This document shows, piece after piece, positions 37,038-48,400 of a DNA stretch of 64,000 nt. The notes below the pieces were generated by a model. That model was not told where the DNA came from. It saw nothing but the letters and a program-made list of their open reading frames with translations, and did no database searches. The DNA comes from Neocallimastix lanati (nom. inval.) (Eukaryota; Neocallimastigomycota; Neocallimastigomycetes; Neocallimastigales; Neocallimastigaceae). The stretch is taken from NCBI GenBank assembly GCA_016946835.1, contig JACVTC010000097.1:189001-253000 (forward strand), in the 5' to 3' direction. How positions within the stretch are numbered: the stretch's first letter is position 1; every line of letters begins with the position of its first letter. The translations under genes were made by a program, and so were the position numbers.

Positions 37038-40000
37038 ATGAAACATCAAATACCACAATTATTATTGATTATCTATTTATATACTAGTAATTGAACAATA
37101 TTATAAATATATTTATCATATTTTATTAAAATATGATAATAATATATAAATTATAAGAATTTATTAATTTATAATATAATCTATTCTTATTTTTTTTTTT
37201 TTTTTTTTTTTTCTGATATTTGTAAAAATTAATCTAATTTTATTAGGATTTATAAAAGGAATTACTATCAATATGATATCATATTCTTTTTTTTCAAATG
37301 AAAATATTTTTCAGTCGATAAAACAAAATTTTAATGATTATGCTATAAAAAACAATTTAAATATTACTTTAAATATAAATTTATTTTCATCTAAAAACTC
37401 CACTCAGAACATAAATAATTTTCACTCATCAATAGAAACATTAATCGACAAAAAATCAGATAAATATGATTTATTTACTTTTGATCCTATATATATAAGA
37501 AATTTATACCCATATTTTATAGATTTAAAGGAGTGGTTACCAAGTGAATACATAGATTGGTTCAGTTTAAATAATATAGATAAAATATGTACTTATGAAA
37601 ATAAATGGATAGGTTTGGTAAGTATAAATTTAAATTTCAATAAAGTTATAAATTTTATTACAAATTTTTATTTTATCAATTATATATATATAATTTTTTA
37701 TTTTAAAATAATAAATATATATAATTAAATAATATATATATAATTAAATAATATATATATAATTAAATAATATATATATAATTAAATAATATATATATAA
37801 TTAAATAATATATATATAATTAAATAATATATATATAATTAAATAATATATATATATAAAATAAGTAATAAAAATTAATTTATTCAATAAAATAATATAG
37901 TAATTATTTTTTTTTTTAAATATATATATATGTATATATTTCAAAAAGCCATTATTTATAAAATTTATGATTTTATATTCAAATAATTATTATTTAGAAA
38001 AATATAATAAAAAAATACCAAAAACGTGGGATAAATTGTTAGAAATAGGACAAGATATCATAGAACAAGAAAAAATTAATAATAATAATACTAATCTTTA
38101 CGGATATAACGGATTATTTTCTTATGGTGTTTAATAATTTTTTAATAATTATTTTTAAATTAATATATCAAGAATATTAATTAAACACATTATTTAATTT
38201 TTCTTTATCATTAATCTAATTATTTAAATATTTTCATAACTTTTGCTTTATATAATTTGATCATATATAAAAATAAACATTAACATTTTAGATAAAGAGG
38301 ATTTAACAAGTAGTTTTTGTTCAATTTATCAAACTCTTTATTCGTATAGGGATAATAGAAATTCAGCTTTTCCAGAAATAAAAAGTCAAAATTCAATTAA
38401 TGCATTAAAAAAAATAAAGGAAATTAAAGAAAAAATTTCTTTAGGTAAATAAATTATTATAAAACATTAATAATTCTGATTAATAATTTTTTTTTTTTTT
38501 CTTTATTAATAATTTTTAATGTTAAAATTATTAAATAAAAATATCAAACATAGTTTAAAAATATTTATGAATAACTTTATAATTTTATTATATATATATA
38601 TATTTCAATATAACAATTACATAAATAAATATAAGATGAAATATTTAAAGAAAATGGAGAATATTCGATAAAACTTTTAAATGAGGGAAATAGCTTAATA
38701 TTTGCTGTATTCTGGAATTTAGAAAATGAATTTAAGATGTTTAATAAATCTATGTTGCCAGGAAGAACTGAAGATATTACTGGATCATGCATAGGAGGAT
38801 ATAATATTGGTGTTAATAGTTACATTGATGATGATCACAAATTGGCATCAATTGAAGTATTAAAATTTTTTTTTTCTAAAGAATTTCAAAAAGAAATAAT
38901 AATAAAACAATATAATGAATATAGTGGAATAATTGATTTATATAAAAATAAAGAAGTTTGTTCAATTTTAAATTGTGAACTTATAAATAATAATCAATTT
39001 ATTAATAGACCTACTACTATTAAAAACTATAAAAGATATGAATATAAATTTTTAAATTATTTTTATGAATTTTTATATGAAAAAAAAAGTGAAAAAGAAA
39101 CACTTCAAAATATTGAAAATTTAACAAAAATATACTATTTGAATTTAAATGATAGTATTCTTGGTATAATTTTATTTACTACTATAAATTTATTTTTATT
39201 AATAGTCATTGCTTCATATATATTATCAAGGATTCCAAAATTTAAATCGTATTACAGTTTATATTCAACTTTAATGTGGGTTAATTATATTTTTTCTTCA
39301 ATATTTATTATTTATTCACCACTAATGAAATTTGGAAAGCCAACCAAATTCAAATGCAATGCTTTTATATTAATGCTATTAATTGGATATAGTATGCTTT
39401 ACGTTCCTTCATTTTGTTCATTAATTGTTAATACTTCAGAAATCAAAAATAAATTTTTGAATTGGATTAAAAATAATGAAAGAACTTTTATTGTTCTAAT
39501 ATGTATTTTTGAAGTAATCCTTATCACACTCTCAGCAATATATCCTTCTGAAAAACCAGTGGAAATTATTACCGAGGACTCAATAAATTTTTATCAATGT
39601 CAGCTCAATAAAAAGAACTTAAAAGGAGTTACAATATTAATTATAAATATTTTAATTCATTGTTTATTATATATTTTTTTTATTATTTTTATGCTCAAAA
39701 AATTGAATAATAACCCAATTCGTGGTGTCATAAAAAATATGTTATATTTTTCATCTATTGATGGTATTTCAATATTTTTGGTAATTACTATTCACATTTA
39801 TTACATAAAAAATTATTATATTGAATGTACATACCCATTTATTATCCTTTTAATATTTATAATGAAGCATATTTATTTATATTATATAAGAATTTGGTTT
39901 GACAATGCTAATAATAAAAAAGAAAAAGAAGAAAAAATTATAAATGATCTACTAAAAATGAATAATGAAACAACAATAGATAATTCTCTGATAAATGGAA

Positions 40001-40089
40001 AAACTATTATTATAAATACGAATGATCAAGAATCAATCAGTAAATCTCAATTCAATGAAAATAATATTACTCTAAACATAAATTGTTAA
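37038..40089 (+). CDS. Solute-binding-domain / class C GPCR fusion receptor (paralogue B)
   Basis: Predicted 734-aa surface receptor paralogous to 8506-11716. Exons: 37038-37086, 37247-37617, 37949-38126, 38292-38444, 38636-40089. Exon 1 (49 nt) and exon 2 (371 nt) have exactly the same lengths as in paralogue A and all four intron phases agree. Signal peptide MKHQIPQLLLIIYLYT. The extracellular part shows KYDLFTFDP, NKWIGLPLFIKFMILYSN, KIPKTWDKLLEIGQD and NLYGYNG, as in bacterial sugar-binding proteins, and the conserved LPGRTEDITGS hinge region near residue 290. Seven hydrophobic helices follow from about residue 425, with GKPTKFKCNAF at helix 3 and MKHIYLYYIRIW at helix 7, then an Asn-rich tail. 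Intron 2 carries a 19-bp tandem repeat. It probably senses an extracellular small molecule, plausibly a sugar or oligosaccharide; the ligand and G-protein partner are unknown. Confidence 0.88.
37724..37858. repeat. 19-bp tandem repeat in receptor B intron 2
   Basis: Seven near-identical units AATTAAATAATATATATAT lie inside the second intron of the receptor gene. They explain most of the length difference from the matching intron of paralogue A. Confidence 0.93.
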
Positions 40090-40178
40090 TTAAAGATTAA
40101 ACTAAAGAAATTAATTAATAGCAATAATTCAATATAAAAATAATAGATAATCTTCATATTAAAGGAAAAATATTATAA

Positions 40179-40209
<31 letters not shown>

Positions 40210-40310
40210 CATAATAAATTTATATTAATATAATAATAATTATATTTTTGATAAATTTTTAGAGTTTTTATTTTTTAATTAATAGTAATTTTTCATAATT
40301 AAGTAAAGCA

Positions 40311-40348
<38 letters not shown>

Positions 40349-40495
40349 AATAAAAATTTTATTAATTAAAATTTCATTTTTTATTTTTAAATAGAAAGAG
40401 AAGCAAATAAAATATATATATATATATATTTTTAAATATTATTTTAAAAAAGTTTATCTTGTTTTTTATTTAATCTAATGAAGGAATTTTTATTA

Positions 40496-40530
<35 letters not shown>

Positions 40531-40555
40531 CATTATTAGATTATCATAATCATAT

Positions 40556-40620
40556 TTTTAGGTCCGTTTTTCATAATGTATAATTTTCTCGAATTATTAA
40601 AAATTATTTTCTTGCCAATA
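40556..40620 (+). repeat. Short dispersed repeat flanking receptor copies (copy 2)
   Basis: Relative of 36096-36220 and 46080-46240: GGTCCGTTTTTCATAATGTA, then TAATTTTCTCGAATTATT and AAAAATTATTTTCTTG. Confidence 0.6.
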
Positions 40621-40623
40621 TAA

Positions 40624-42031
40624 CAGGCGGGGATATTTATCCCCGCCTGTCATGCAACAGACCGAGAATAAGCATTTTTTTTTTGAACCAGGTATTATGC
40701 TGGTTGTTAGTCCGTTAAAACTTCTGGTTCAGTCACACCCTTTGACCATTTCCTGTTTTCCTCACAAGAGGTTTTTAACGGAATATAGTGGGATAGGAGA
40801 TTACAGGAAAGTATTTTCCCCCTTCCGTTATATTTATATTATTCTTAATTCTCCAAGGAATTTTTTTTCAAAGGTTCATCTGAGTCACCTGTTCCAAAAA
40901 TTGTGGGCTTGGCGGAATTCTTAACAAGGGCAATACCTATCATAAGTAGTTCGTTTGAGCTATTATTTGATAGGTATTGCAAAATATCAAACTTAACCAA
41001 GAGCGTCGACGTCGTACTGATAAGGCATAATGATAATACAGGATTATTATCTATTACTACGAAGGGTGATTCTCGCCCTAGTAGCTCAATAAATGATGAA
41101 TCCGGGGAGAGTTTAGTGGACACCACACTATCTATTTTAAGGATGTTACTTCTAAATTTTATTTCTTTTTTATTTGATAGGAAGGGGAAAATTCCCGCAT
41201 AGTACAACTTGCCAAAATACATAGTATTTTTGAGCTTTTTATTTTTTAATTTTTTAACTTTTTATTTTTATTTTTAATTTTAAATGTACTTTTTCACTTA
41301 CATGTATTTTTTAATAAAAAATTAATAAAGTTATGGAAGTGTATTCTCTTCCCTGTCTAAAAAAAAAAAAAAAAAATTAATTCTCCAAGGTACTATAGAT
41401 GAAGATACTGTCCTAACTGTGAGTCTGAGAGGATTGCGCAAGTACTATCATTTAATATATTTACAAGGGAATTTCTAGTATATAGGTACATGTTATGTGT
41501 CCATATAGATATATTCTACTAAAGTAATATAGTTATATTCTACTAAAAAAGCAATCTTTTCATACTAATACGCAAGTACCATTATTCTACTAAAAAGCAA
41601 TCTTTTCATACTAATACGCAAGTACCATTATTCTACTAAAAAGCAATCTTTTCATACTAATACGCAAGTACCATTATTCTACTAAAAAGCAATCTTTTCA
41701 TACTAATACGCAAGTACCATTATTCTACTAAAAAGCAATCTTTTCATACTAATACGCAAGTACCAAGTGAGGCTAGTACATATCTCATTGGATTAGGTTA
41801 TACTGACTTCCTTTCAAAGGGAAGTTAGGAAATGGAGAGGCACTCCGAGAAAAAAAGTGTACGAGAAAATTCTCAAGTAATAATGTGCACATCAGAGTGC
41901 CAATACGGAACACTCTGTAAGGCCGTCCAGCAGGGACACAATCTACCTATGCGAAAGTATACAGAAGTATTGTGGCTACCTCAATATTTCCATGCCTTGA
42001 GGGGAGAGCGACTAAAAGAAAAAAAGGTGGT
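40624..42031. other. Hairpin-rich, higher-GC island of unknown origin
   Basis: Sharply less AT-rich than its surroundings. Perfect hairpins: 13-bp arms at 40624-40636 and 40639-40651 (ACAGGCGGGGATA), and 13-bp arms at 40930-40942 and 40968-40980 (GCAATACCTATCA). Further complementary pairs lie at 40685-40691/40724-40730, 40712-40720/40773-40781 and 40749-40756/40803-40810. Open frames occur on both strands (90 aa from 40652, 99 aa from 40903, 125 aa on minus 41222-40845) but none carries a domain I recognise; GIMLVVSPLKLL loosely resembles a RecQ-type helicase motif. At 41391-41500 a plus frame reads RYCPNCESERIAQV, a zinc-knuckle-like string as in LINE tails. The MULE at 42041 inserted into its right edge; the island ends just beyond that element, at 44888. 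Confidence 0.6.
41541..41767. repeat. 46-bp tandem repeat, five copies
   Basis: Units with GCAATCTTTTCATACTAATA at 41551, 41597, 41643, 41689 and 41735, period exactly 46 bp and essentially identical. A degenerate unit precedes the array (ATTGCGCAAGTACTA at about 41435). There are no unique spacers, so it is not CRISPR-like. Confidence 0.96.
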
Positions 42032-42040
42032 ACACACCGG

Positions 42041-44777
42041 GGGAGAGTTGCATTTCCCCAGATTGTATTTCGCCAAGTGGCGTATTATTAAAATGTTGTA
42101 TTTCCCCAAGTTGCATTTCGACAAGTGGCTTATTGATATAAGTAAATGAATGAATAAATAAATAAAAATTCAAAATAATTTTTTTAAATCAATAAAAATT
42201 CAAAATAATTTTTTTAAACTTGTTTTTATTATATTTTATAATTAATTATAGATATTTTTTAAAATAAAATAATTATTAATAATATTTAATTATAAAAATA
42301 TATTTAATTATCAAGATATATTTTAATATTTTGTAAAAAATAATATTATAATAATATTTTAATTATATAAATATATTTTTAAAATAATAAAATTTTATCA
42401 TAAAAATATATTTTAATGTTCTTAAGCTAACCTAATCTAATAAAGATTAAAAATACTTTAACAATTATTGTATTTATTCATTTATTCTCTTTTTAAAATA
42501 ATTTTTACTATTAAAAAAATTATTATTATTTATGACAGAATTCATTTGGTCAATTTTCTGTCATTTCTTAATAATTTATAATTTAATCAATAAATTTTAT
42601 ATTTAAATCATTTAAGCATTTCAATCATAAGTCAAAGAAATCATTTCTAACACTTTCCTTTTTTTTTTTTTAATAGAATTTCCATATTTTTGTAATATTT
42701 AACCAAAGCTTTAATTTCCTCAGTTCTTATTAATTTTTTTTTTTTTGTTTTTTATTTCTTAAAATTCCAGCAGTTCTCCTTTCGTAATCAATGTAATATT
42801 TTGATTCTTCTTTTTTGCAATTCTGATAGTAATTGAAAAAAAGTTGGTTTTTTGCAAATAATTTTTTTAAGTATTTATTAAAAGTTTCTGAAACATTATT
42901 TGTAATATGCTCAATATTATCATAATAGTTCCAATTTTCAGTTTCAAAGTTAATTAAATAAGTTTTTTTTAAAATATTCTAAAAATTCTAAAAATTGAAC
43001 ATAATTATGTTCTTGGCACTCACTTTTTATTTTACTATATATATCATATATATATTCAGGATTAATGAAAGGAAAGTTCGAAATATTATTATAATAAATA
43101 TATAAATCTTTTATTTTTTCTACTTTATTACCACATAATTCTTTTTTTTTTTTTTTTAATTTCTAATGCTCTTTTAAAATGCCATATACAGTATTTAATA
43201 TTTGCATTAATAAAAACTTTTTGTGCAGCATTAAATACAGCTTATTCAAAGTCGCAATGAAATATTTTTGGTGTAATTTCAATACTATTATATTTACTAG
43301 AATTTTTTTTTTTTTATTTCTTCAAATAATATTTCATAAGTTGTTTGCTTTTTATTTTTTAATATAGAAAAGGAAGTAGTGTAAAAACAATTTAATTCTG
43401 TAACATAGGTTCTAGTAATGAATACTTGATAACTAAATATAGGTGCAAATATAAAATGTGCCATCCGCAAAAATGTGTTTATTTTTAGAAGAAAATAATT
43501 CTGCTTGGAATGGAGATTGAAAAACAATTAAATCATTATTTTTGAATATCATAAAATTTTCATCCCTTTTTTGTTTTATAATATTTTGATTCATTGGGAA
43601 TTTCATCAAATGTTGTTATATCAGAAGGTAGTTGTTTTCTTCTACTTCTTGTTACTTGGGATTTAATTGAATTATATCCTGGACATATAAGACCCATACC
43701 TTGAGAAATTTCATCATATGTACGTTTTATATTTACATTAAAAGGAATTGAACTTTTTGAAATTTCATCTTTAATTTTATTTTTTACAATTGATTTAGCT
43801 GCTCCAAATTTATTTTCAAGATGATTATGTGAGTCATCATATTCTAAGATTTGATTCTCATTATTTAAAATAATGAAAGATGGACATTGATTTAATGTTT
43901 TATATTCTGTACATTTATATTTTTTTTGAATTGTCTTTCCTTTTGGATGAAAGATTAAACTTATATTTTCTGTTTAAAATAATTTGTTCTTTTCTTCTAT
44001 TAGTTTTGCTTATTTCAATTTCTAGATTTTTCTCCATTTTTTTTTTTTTTTTTTAATAAAAGTTTCTAATTAAATATTCTATTGATTAATTTTAATAATA
44101 TATATTTTTAATTATATATACTTTAAATGAAGATTAATTATCCAAATCTTATTTTTTAATTCTTCTATATTTTAAATAATTCCTTTTTTTTAGTGTAACT
44201 GGATAAATATAAAGTATTTATAAGTTTATTATATTTTTTATTATATAAAGTATAAAAATTTTTATATTATAATTTTATATTTATTTTTATATTTAATGAC
44301 TATTATAATTTTCATCGTTATTATAAAAATATTATTATTGATGTTTCTGTAATTATTGCTACAGTTTATATTATTTATTTATTATTTATTATATATTATT
44401 TATTATTAATTTATAAAATACTATAAGAAAAACTTTTTACATTTTTCTTAAGTAGGTAAATATTATTTTTATTAATTCATTTATATATATATTTGCAAAT
44501 AATAATAATATTATTTATAATTTAATCGTCATTATTATTATTAATGACAATCCTTTTATAATTATAGCAATAGTGTTTATATTATTATTTTTTTTATTAT
44601 TATATTACTATATTGTTTATTTTATTATTATTATTTTTTTTTTTTTATTTATTATTTATCAATTTATTATTTATTTAAACAGATATTTGTAAACTATTTA
44701 TATATGAAAAAAAAATTTTTAATATTTAAATATTTATTTCAAAAATATAAATACATCAATATTAAAAATTTTTAATT

Positions 44778-44817
<40 letters not shown>

Positions 44818-44879
44818 TAATTCTCAATTTGGCGAAAAGCAACCTGGCGAAAAGCAATTTGGCGAAATGCCCCACACCC
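42041..44879 (-). mobile_element. MULE DNA transposon, 2.84 kb, with 9-bp target duplication
   Basis: Flanked by perfect direct repeats ACACACCGG at 42032-42040 and 44880-44888. The left end GGGAGAGTTGCATTTCCCC and the inverted right end GGGTGTGGGGCATTTCGCC are imperfect terminal inverted repeats. Each terminus holds several tandem degenerate units of the type TTGCATTTCGCCAAG, probably transposase-binding sites. Inside is a decayed transposase on the minus strand (42640-44040). Ends match the MITE at 13600-13903. A 105-aa open frame from 41832 runs across the left end and is chance. Confidence 0.93.
42640..44040 (-). pseudogene. MULE transposase, frameshifted
   Basis: Read on the minus strand from an ATG near 44036 (MEKNLEIEISK). 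It has an N-terminal FLYWCH/WRKY-GCM1-like zinc-finger region with CPSF and DDSHNHLEN, then CPGYNSIK, a transposase core with HIFADGTF, and HCDFE followed by NIKYCIWHFKRALEIKKK. The C-terminal block has EHITNNVSETFNKYLKKLF, the same motif as relic 2 at 18470-18530. Several single-base frameshifts, a stop after HCDFE and poly-A expansions break the frame, so no full protein can be made. Order and motifs fit the MULE (DDE) superfamily. It probably once mobilised the MITEs in this window. Confidence 0.85.
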
Positions 44880-44888
44880 ACACACCGG

Positions 44889-44931
<43 letters not shown>

Positions 44932-45222
44932 CTTAATCCATTATTATTTAAATACCATTACCTTTATTATAATTTAATTGAATAATATTTTATTTCTTTT
45001 TTTTTCTTTTATAATTATTATTAAATTTTTTTTATTAATTATTTATAAATATTTAAAAAAAAAAAAAATAAATAAAAAAAAATAAAAAAATAAAAAAAAT
45101 AAAAAAATAAAATAAAAAAATAAAAAAATAAAATAAAAAAAATAAAAAAATAAAAAAAATAAAAAAAAAAAATAAAAAAAAATAAAAAAATAAAAATAAT
45201 AAAAAAAAGAGCTATTATTATT
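44889..45222. other. Low-complexity stretch
   Basis: Poly-A (44896-44928) and an AAAAAAT-type array (45055-45210) just right of the MULE insertion. Nothing else is seen. Confidence 0.8.
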
Positions 45223-45780
45223 ATATATATAATTTTATATTCAAATAATTATTATTTAAAAAAAATTAATAAAAAAATACCAAAAAACTTGGAATGATTT
45301 ATTAAAAATCGGACAAGATATCTTAGAATCCTATAGACATAATAATAATAATACTAATCTTTATAATGGATTATTTATTTATAATAATTTACAATTTTCT
45401 TGCTAATTATCTTTAAAAATATATAATATAGGGATTCAAAATTTTTTTAAAATTTAAAAAAAAAAAAATAATAATAATAAAATTAAATAAAAAATTAAAA
45501 TTCTTAGAAAAAGAAAAATTAATTAGTAAGTGTTCAAATTCTTTATTCCATTGATAGTATTTTATTACTTTTGGCATTTTCTATCCATGTTCTTAATATA
45601 AAAAAAAAATTGTTTTATTGATTGTATATACCCATTATCTATAATTTCGATATAATAAAGCATATGTATTATATAAGAATTTGCTTTGATAATGATAATT
45701 ATGAAAAATGAAAAAGAAGATGGAATATAAATGATTTAATTATATGAATAATGAAAAAAACAATAAATAATTTATATATA
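45223..45780 (+). pseudogene. Dead third copy of the solute-binding/GPCR receptor
   Basis: 45223-45380 is similar to exon 3 of receptor B (ILYSNNYYL, then frame-shifted KIPK, and nucleotides of GQDI and TNLY). 45535-45730 is similar to the helix 6-7 region of exon 5 (SID, the IDCIYP-like block, then MYYIRICFDNDN). Frameshifts, stops and the loss of everything between show it is a remnant. It carries the same downstream repeat (46080-46240) as the intact copy. Confidence 0.8.
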
Positions 45781-46079
45781 TCATTATAATTATAAACTAT
45801 ATATTGATAAAAATATTTTTTAAAATTATATAAATCTATATAAAATATTAAAATTAATTTTACATTTTATTAGGATTAGATCAAAAATTTAAAAAAAAAT
45901 AGAATAGAATAGAATATTAATAAAAAAAAATAAAAAACATAAAAATTTTTTTGTTTTTTGTTTTATTTTTATTTAATAATTAAAATGTATTTTCTTTATA
46001 TCTTACTTTACAAAAATTCATATTACTTTAAAATTAATCAAATAAATAAATAAAAATTTTTTCTATTATTAAATTATTA

Positions 46080-46240
46080 CAGACAAATTTTTTTATGTCC
46101 GTTATTTTTATAATTTATAATTTCTCGATTTAAAATTATTTTCTTAAGAATAATTAATTAAAATTTTAATATTAATTATTTTATATGCTGTTTAAATTTT
46201 ATTAATTTATTTATTATTATATTTTTATTTTATTTTTTAA
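46080..46240 (+). repeat. Short dispersed repeat flanking receptor copies (copy 3)
   Basis: TTTTTTTATGTCCGTTATTT, then TTTATAATTTCTCG and AAAATTATTTTCTTAA, related to 36096-36220 and 40556-40620. It follows the dead receptor fragment. Confidence 0.6.
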
Positions 46241-46289
46241 AAGAAAAAAATAAATATTTTTTATTAATACTATAATTATTTTGTGATTA

Positions 46290-46392
46290 TAAGCCAAAGA
46301 GAGATCTGCGTCAACGTCAAAACGGAATGGCATTATACTTCTAGAGAGTCTTAAAAGTAATGTAGAAAAGCCTTAAGGTCTATTCGACTTAA
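46290..46392 (-). repeat. Probable inverted fragment of the dispersed repeat family
   Basis: The reverse complement contains CGTTTTGACGTTGACGCAG, then ATCTCTCTTTGG, close to TAGACGTCGACGTTG and ATCTCTTTTTAAG of copy 1 (1322-1347). Similarity is partial and shorter than for the other copies. Confidence 0.45.
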
Positions 46393-46652
46393 ATTCTCAT
46401 TATTTTTAAAAAAAAATATTATTAGTAATAATTCAATTTATAAATAATAAGTAAACAAATTAAAAAAAAATAAAAATAAAAAAAAAAAAATAAAAAAAAA
46501 TTATTAATAATAAGCAAACATTTAAAAAAGAAAAAGATATATTATATTAGAAAATGTCGTTATAATTATATCCATTTTTAAAAATTATTTTCTCAAACTA
46601 AGATTATTCTTTTTCTTATAATTTTGATATTTATAATAAAAAATATTTATTT

Positions 46653-46745
46653 AACATTTTATAATTTTTATTTTATTTTTAATAATAATTTTTTTTTTAA
46701 ATTATTATTTTATTATTAATATTTATTATAGGCTTTATTTAAAAA
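46653..46745. repeat. Left direct repeat flanking the LINE relic
   Basis: About 93 bp ending TTTATTATAGGCTTTATTTA. It recurs at 47710-47805 in the same orientation with small indels in T-runs. The pair brackets 46795-47525. Confidence 0.85.
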
Positions 46746-46794
46746 TATTATCAACTTAAATTGTCTTTGTTCCCCATCATTAACTTTAATTTTT

Positions 46795-47525
46795 TTCATA
46801 TATTGAACACCCGCCAAGAAGAGCTCTCAATATAAAATAATAAATATTATTATCATAATCCTTTTCTGAATCTAAAGAAACATCCAAGGATTTTTGTTCA
46901 ATTATCATTGCAAACTTCAAAAAGAGATCATCTAGAAAAGATAAAGACTTATTTCTTTAATTTTCCAATTCTTTACAGGCAAAAATCCAGTAAGAAAAGC
47001 TAGGTACACTAACACCACAACATGGGCAACATTTAGGAAAATCTTCTGAGACTATTTTTTTTTTAATGTCAAATTTAAAACCACACCCAATTCGAGAAAT
47101 CCAAAAGAATCCTAATTGATACTTAGGATATTGAAATGTTAAAGTCTTTAATTTCTGAAATAAATCCAAAATCATTCTCCTTGTAAATAATTGCTTTTTT
47201 AGCTTTTGAGAGTTTGAAGATATCTCTTTCCCAATAAAACTTTTTTATTTCATTTGTTTTTTTTACCATTTAATTTCTTATCCAAAGTCCTTAATTCTTT
47301 AGTCCATGAGTAATGTGACATAGTAGGAATATTATTAGTGAGATGATTAATAATACATGATAAGTTTTTCCATTTTCTAAAGCAATGTAGTTGAGATATA
47401 ACACAGATAGCTGAAAGAGGAGGTATTCTCAATTCACGAGTAATATCATAGAGAATGACATAAGAATTACGAGATTTAAATCCATAATTCCAATAAAGTC
47501 CTCTATTAATAATTCTTTAACCTTT
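46795..47525 (-). pseudogene. LINE (non-LTR retrotransposon) 3'-end relic
   Basis: Minus-strand pieces, 5' to 3': YWNYGFKSRNSYVILYDITR then IPPLSAICVISQLHCFRKWK and SWTKELRTLDKKL (47520-47250), then the C-terminal zinc knuckle FPKCCPCCGVSVPSFSYWIF with ACKEL (47175-46957), then FILRALLGGC (about 46830). The C-x-x-C...W-x-F-x-C pattern and the PPL-A-I...KW block are typical of the region after the reverse transcriptase in LINEs. Reverse transcriptase and endonuclease are missing. Frames are broken at about 47250 and 46957. The relic lies between 93-bp direct repeats. Confidence 0.75.
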
Positions 47526-47709
47526 ATAGCATCTGCTCTTATTTGAACCAAAAAGAGAAAAATAATATAAAACAAGACTAAGAATAAAGGAAATTAAAAT
47601 ATATTTCTTCAATGGGAGAGGAATAGATTTATTTATAAGAAATCGAAAGTACAAATTTAACTTGTCATTTAAAATTGATACATTTAAAAAATTAAATTAT
47701 AAAGACTTT

Positions 47710-47805
47710 TAATATTTCATAATTTTTTTTTTATTTTTAACAATAATTTTTTTTTTTTTTTAAATTATTATTTTATTATTAACATTTATTATAGGCTTTA
47801 TTTAA
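47710..47805. repeat. Right direct repeat flanking the LINE relic
   Basis: Partner of 46653-46745, with the same terminal TTATTATAGGCTTTATTTA. Confidence 0.85.
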
Positions 47806-47852
47806 ATTTTTGTATATCAAACTTTCAAAAAAAAAAATAGATGTATTTATAT

Positions 47853-47900
<48 letters not shown>

Positions 47901-48400
47901 GTAAATCAAACTTTCAAAAAAAAAAAAAAAAATTTGATGTATTTATAATTATTTTTTTATATTTTTTTTTGTATATACTTCAAAAATAGATATAAAAAAA
48001 TTCTATAAAATTTTCAAAATTTCTATAAAGAATAAAAATAAAAAAAAAAAAAAAATTATAATAAAAAATTAAAAATAATATATTACTAAATTATTTGTTT
48101 TAAAAAAAACAATTTTCATCTTACAAAAAAAAATTATAATCTATCTTTCAAAAATAAAAATATTTTAAAAAAATTATAATTTTTTTTTATACATATATAT
48201 ATATTTAATGATGTAAAATTTAAATTAAAAAAAAACATATAAAATAAAGAAAACCATTAATTATTAATTAATACTATTTTTACATAATTTAATTATGTTT
48301 ATATAATTTTATAAATATTTTCATATGAAATTAATTTTTTTTTTTTTTTTTTTGATTATTTATATCATTATCTGTAATAATATTATGAAACTATTCAATC
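47806..48400. other. Low-complexity intergenic stretch
   Basis: Contains a repeated 'atcaaactttcaaaaaaaaa' module (47816 and 47903), AT dinucleotide runs and poly-T. It is 3' of the HMG-box gene. No gene is seen. Confidence 0.7.

Noticed and set aside
41541-41767. CRISPR-like array
   Set aside because: Period 46 bp with identical units and no unique spacers, in eukaryotic DNA; it is a plain tandem repeat.
41832-42149. 105-aa open frame beginning MERHSEKKSV
   Set aside because: Its last third runs across the target duplication and into the terminal repeats of the MULE, so as it stands it is not an ancestral gene; the first part is unrecognised.
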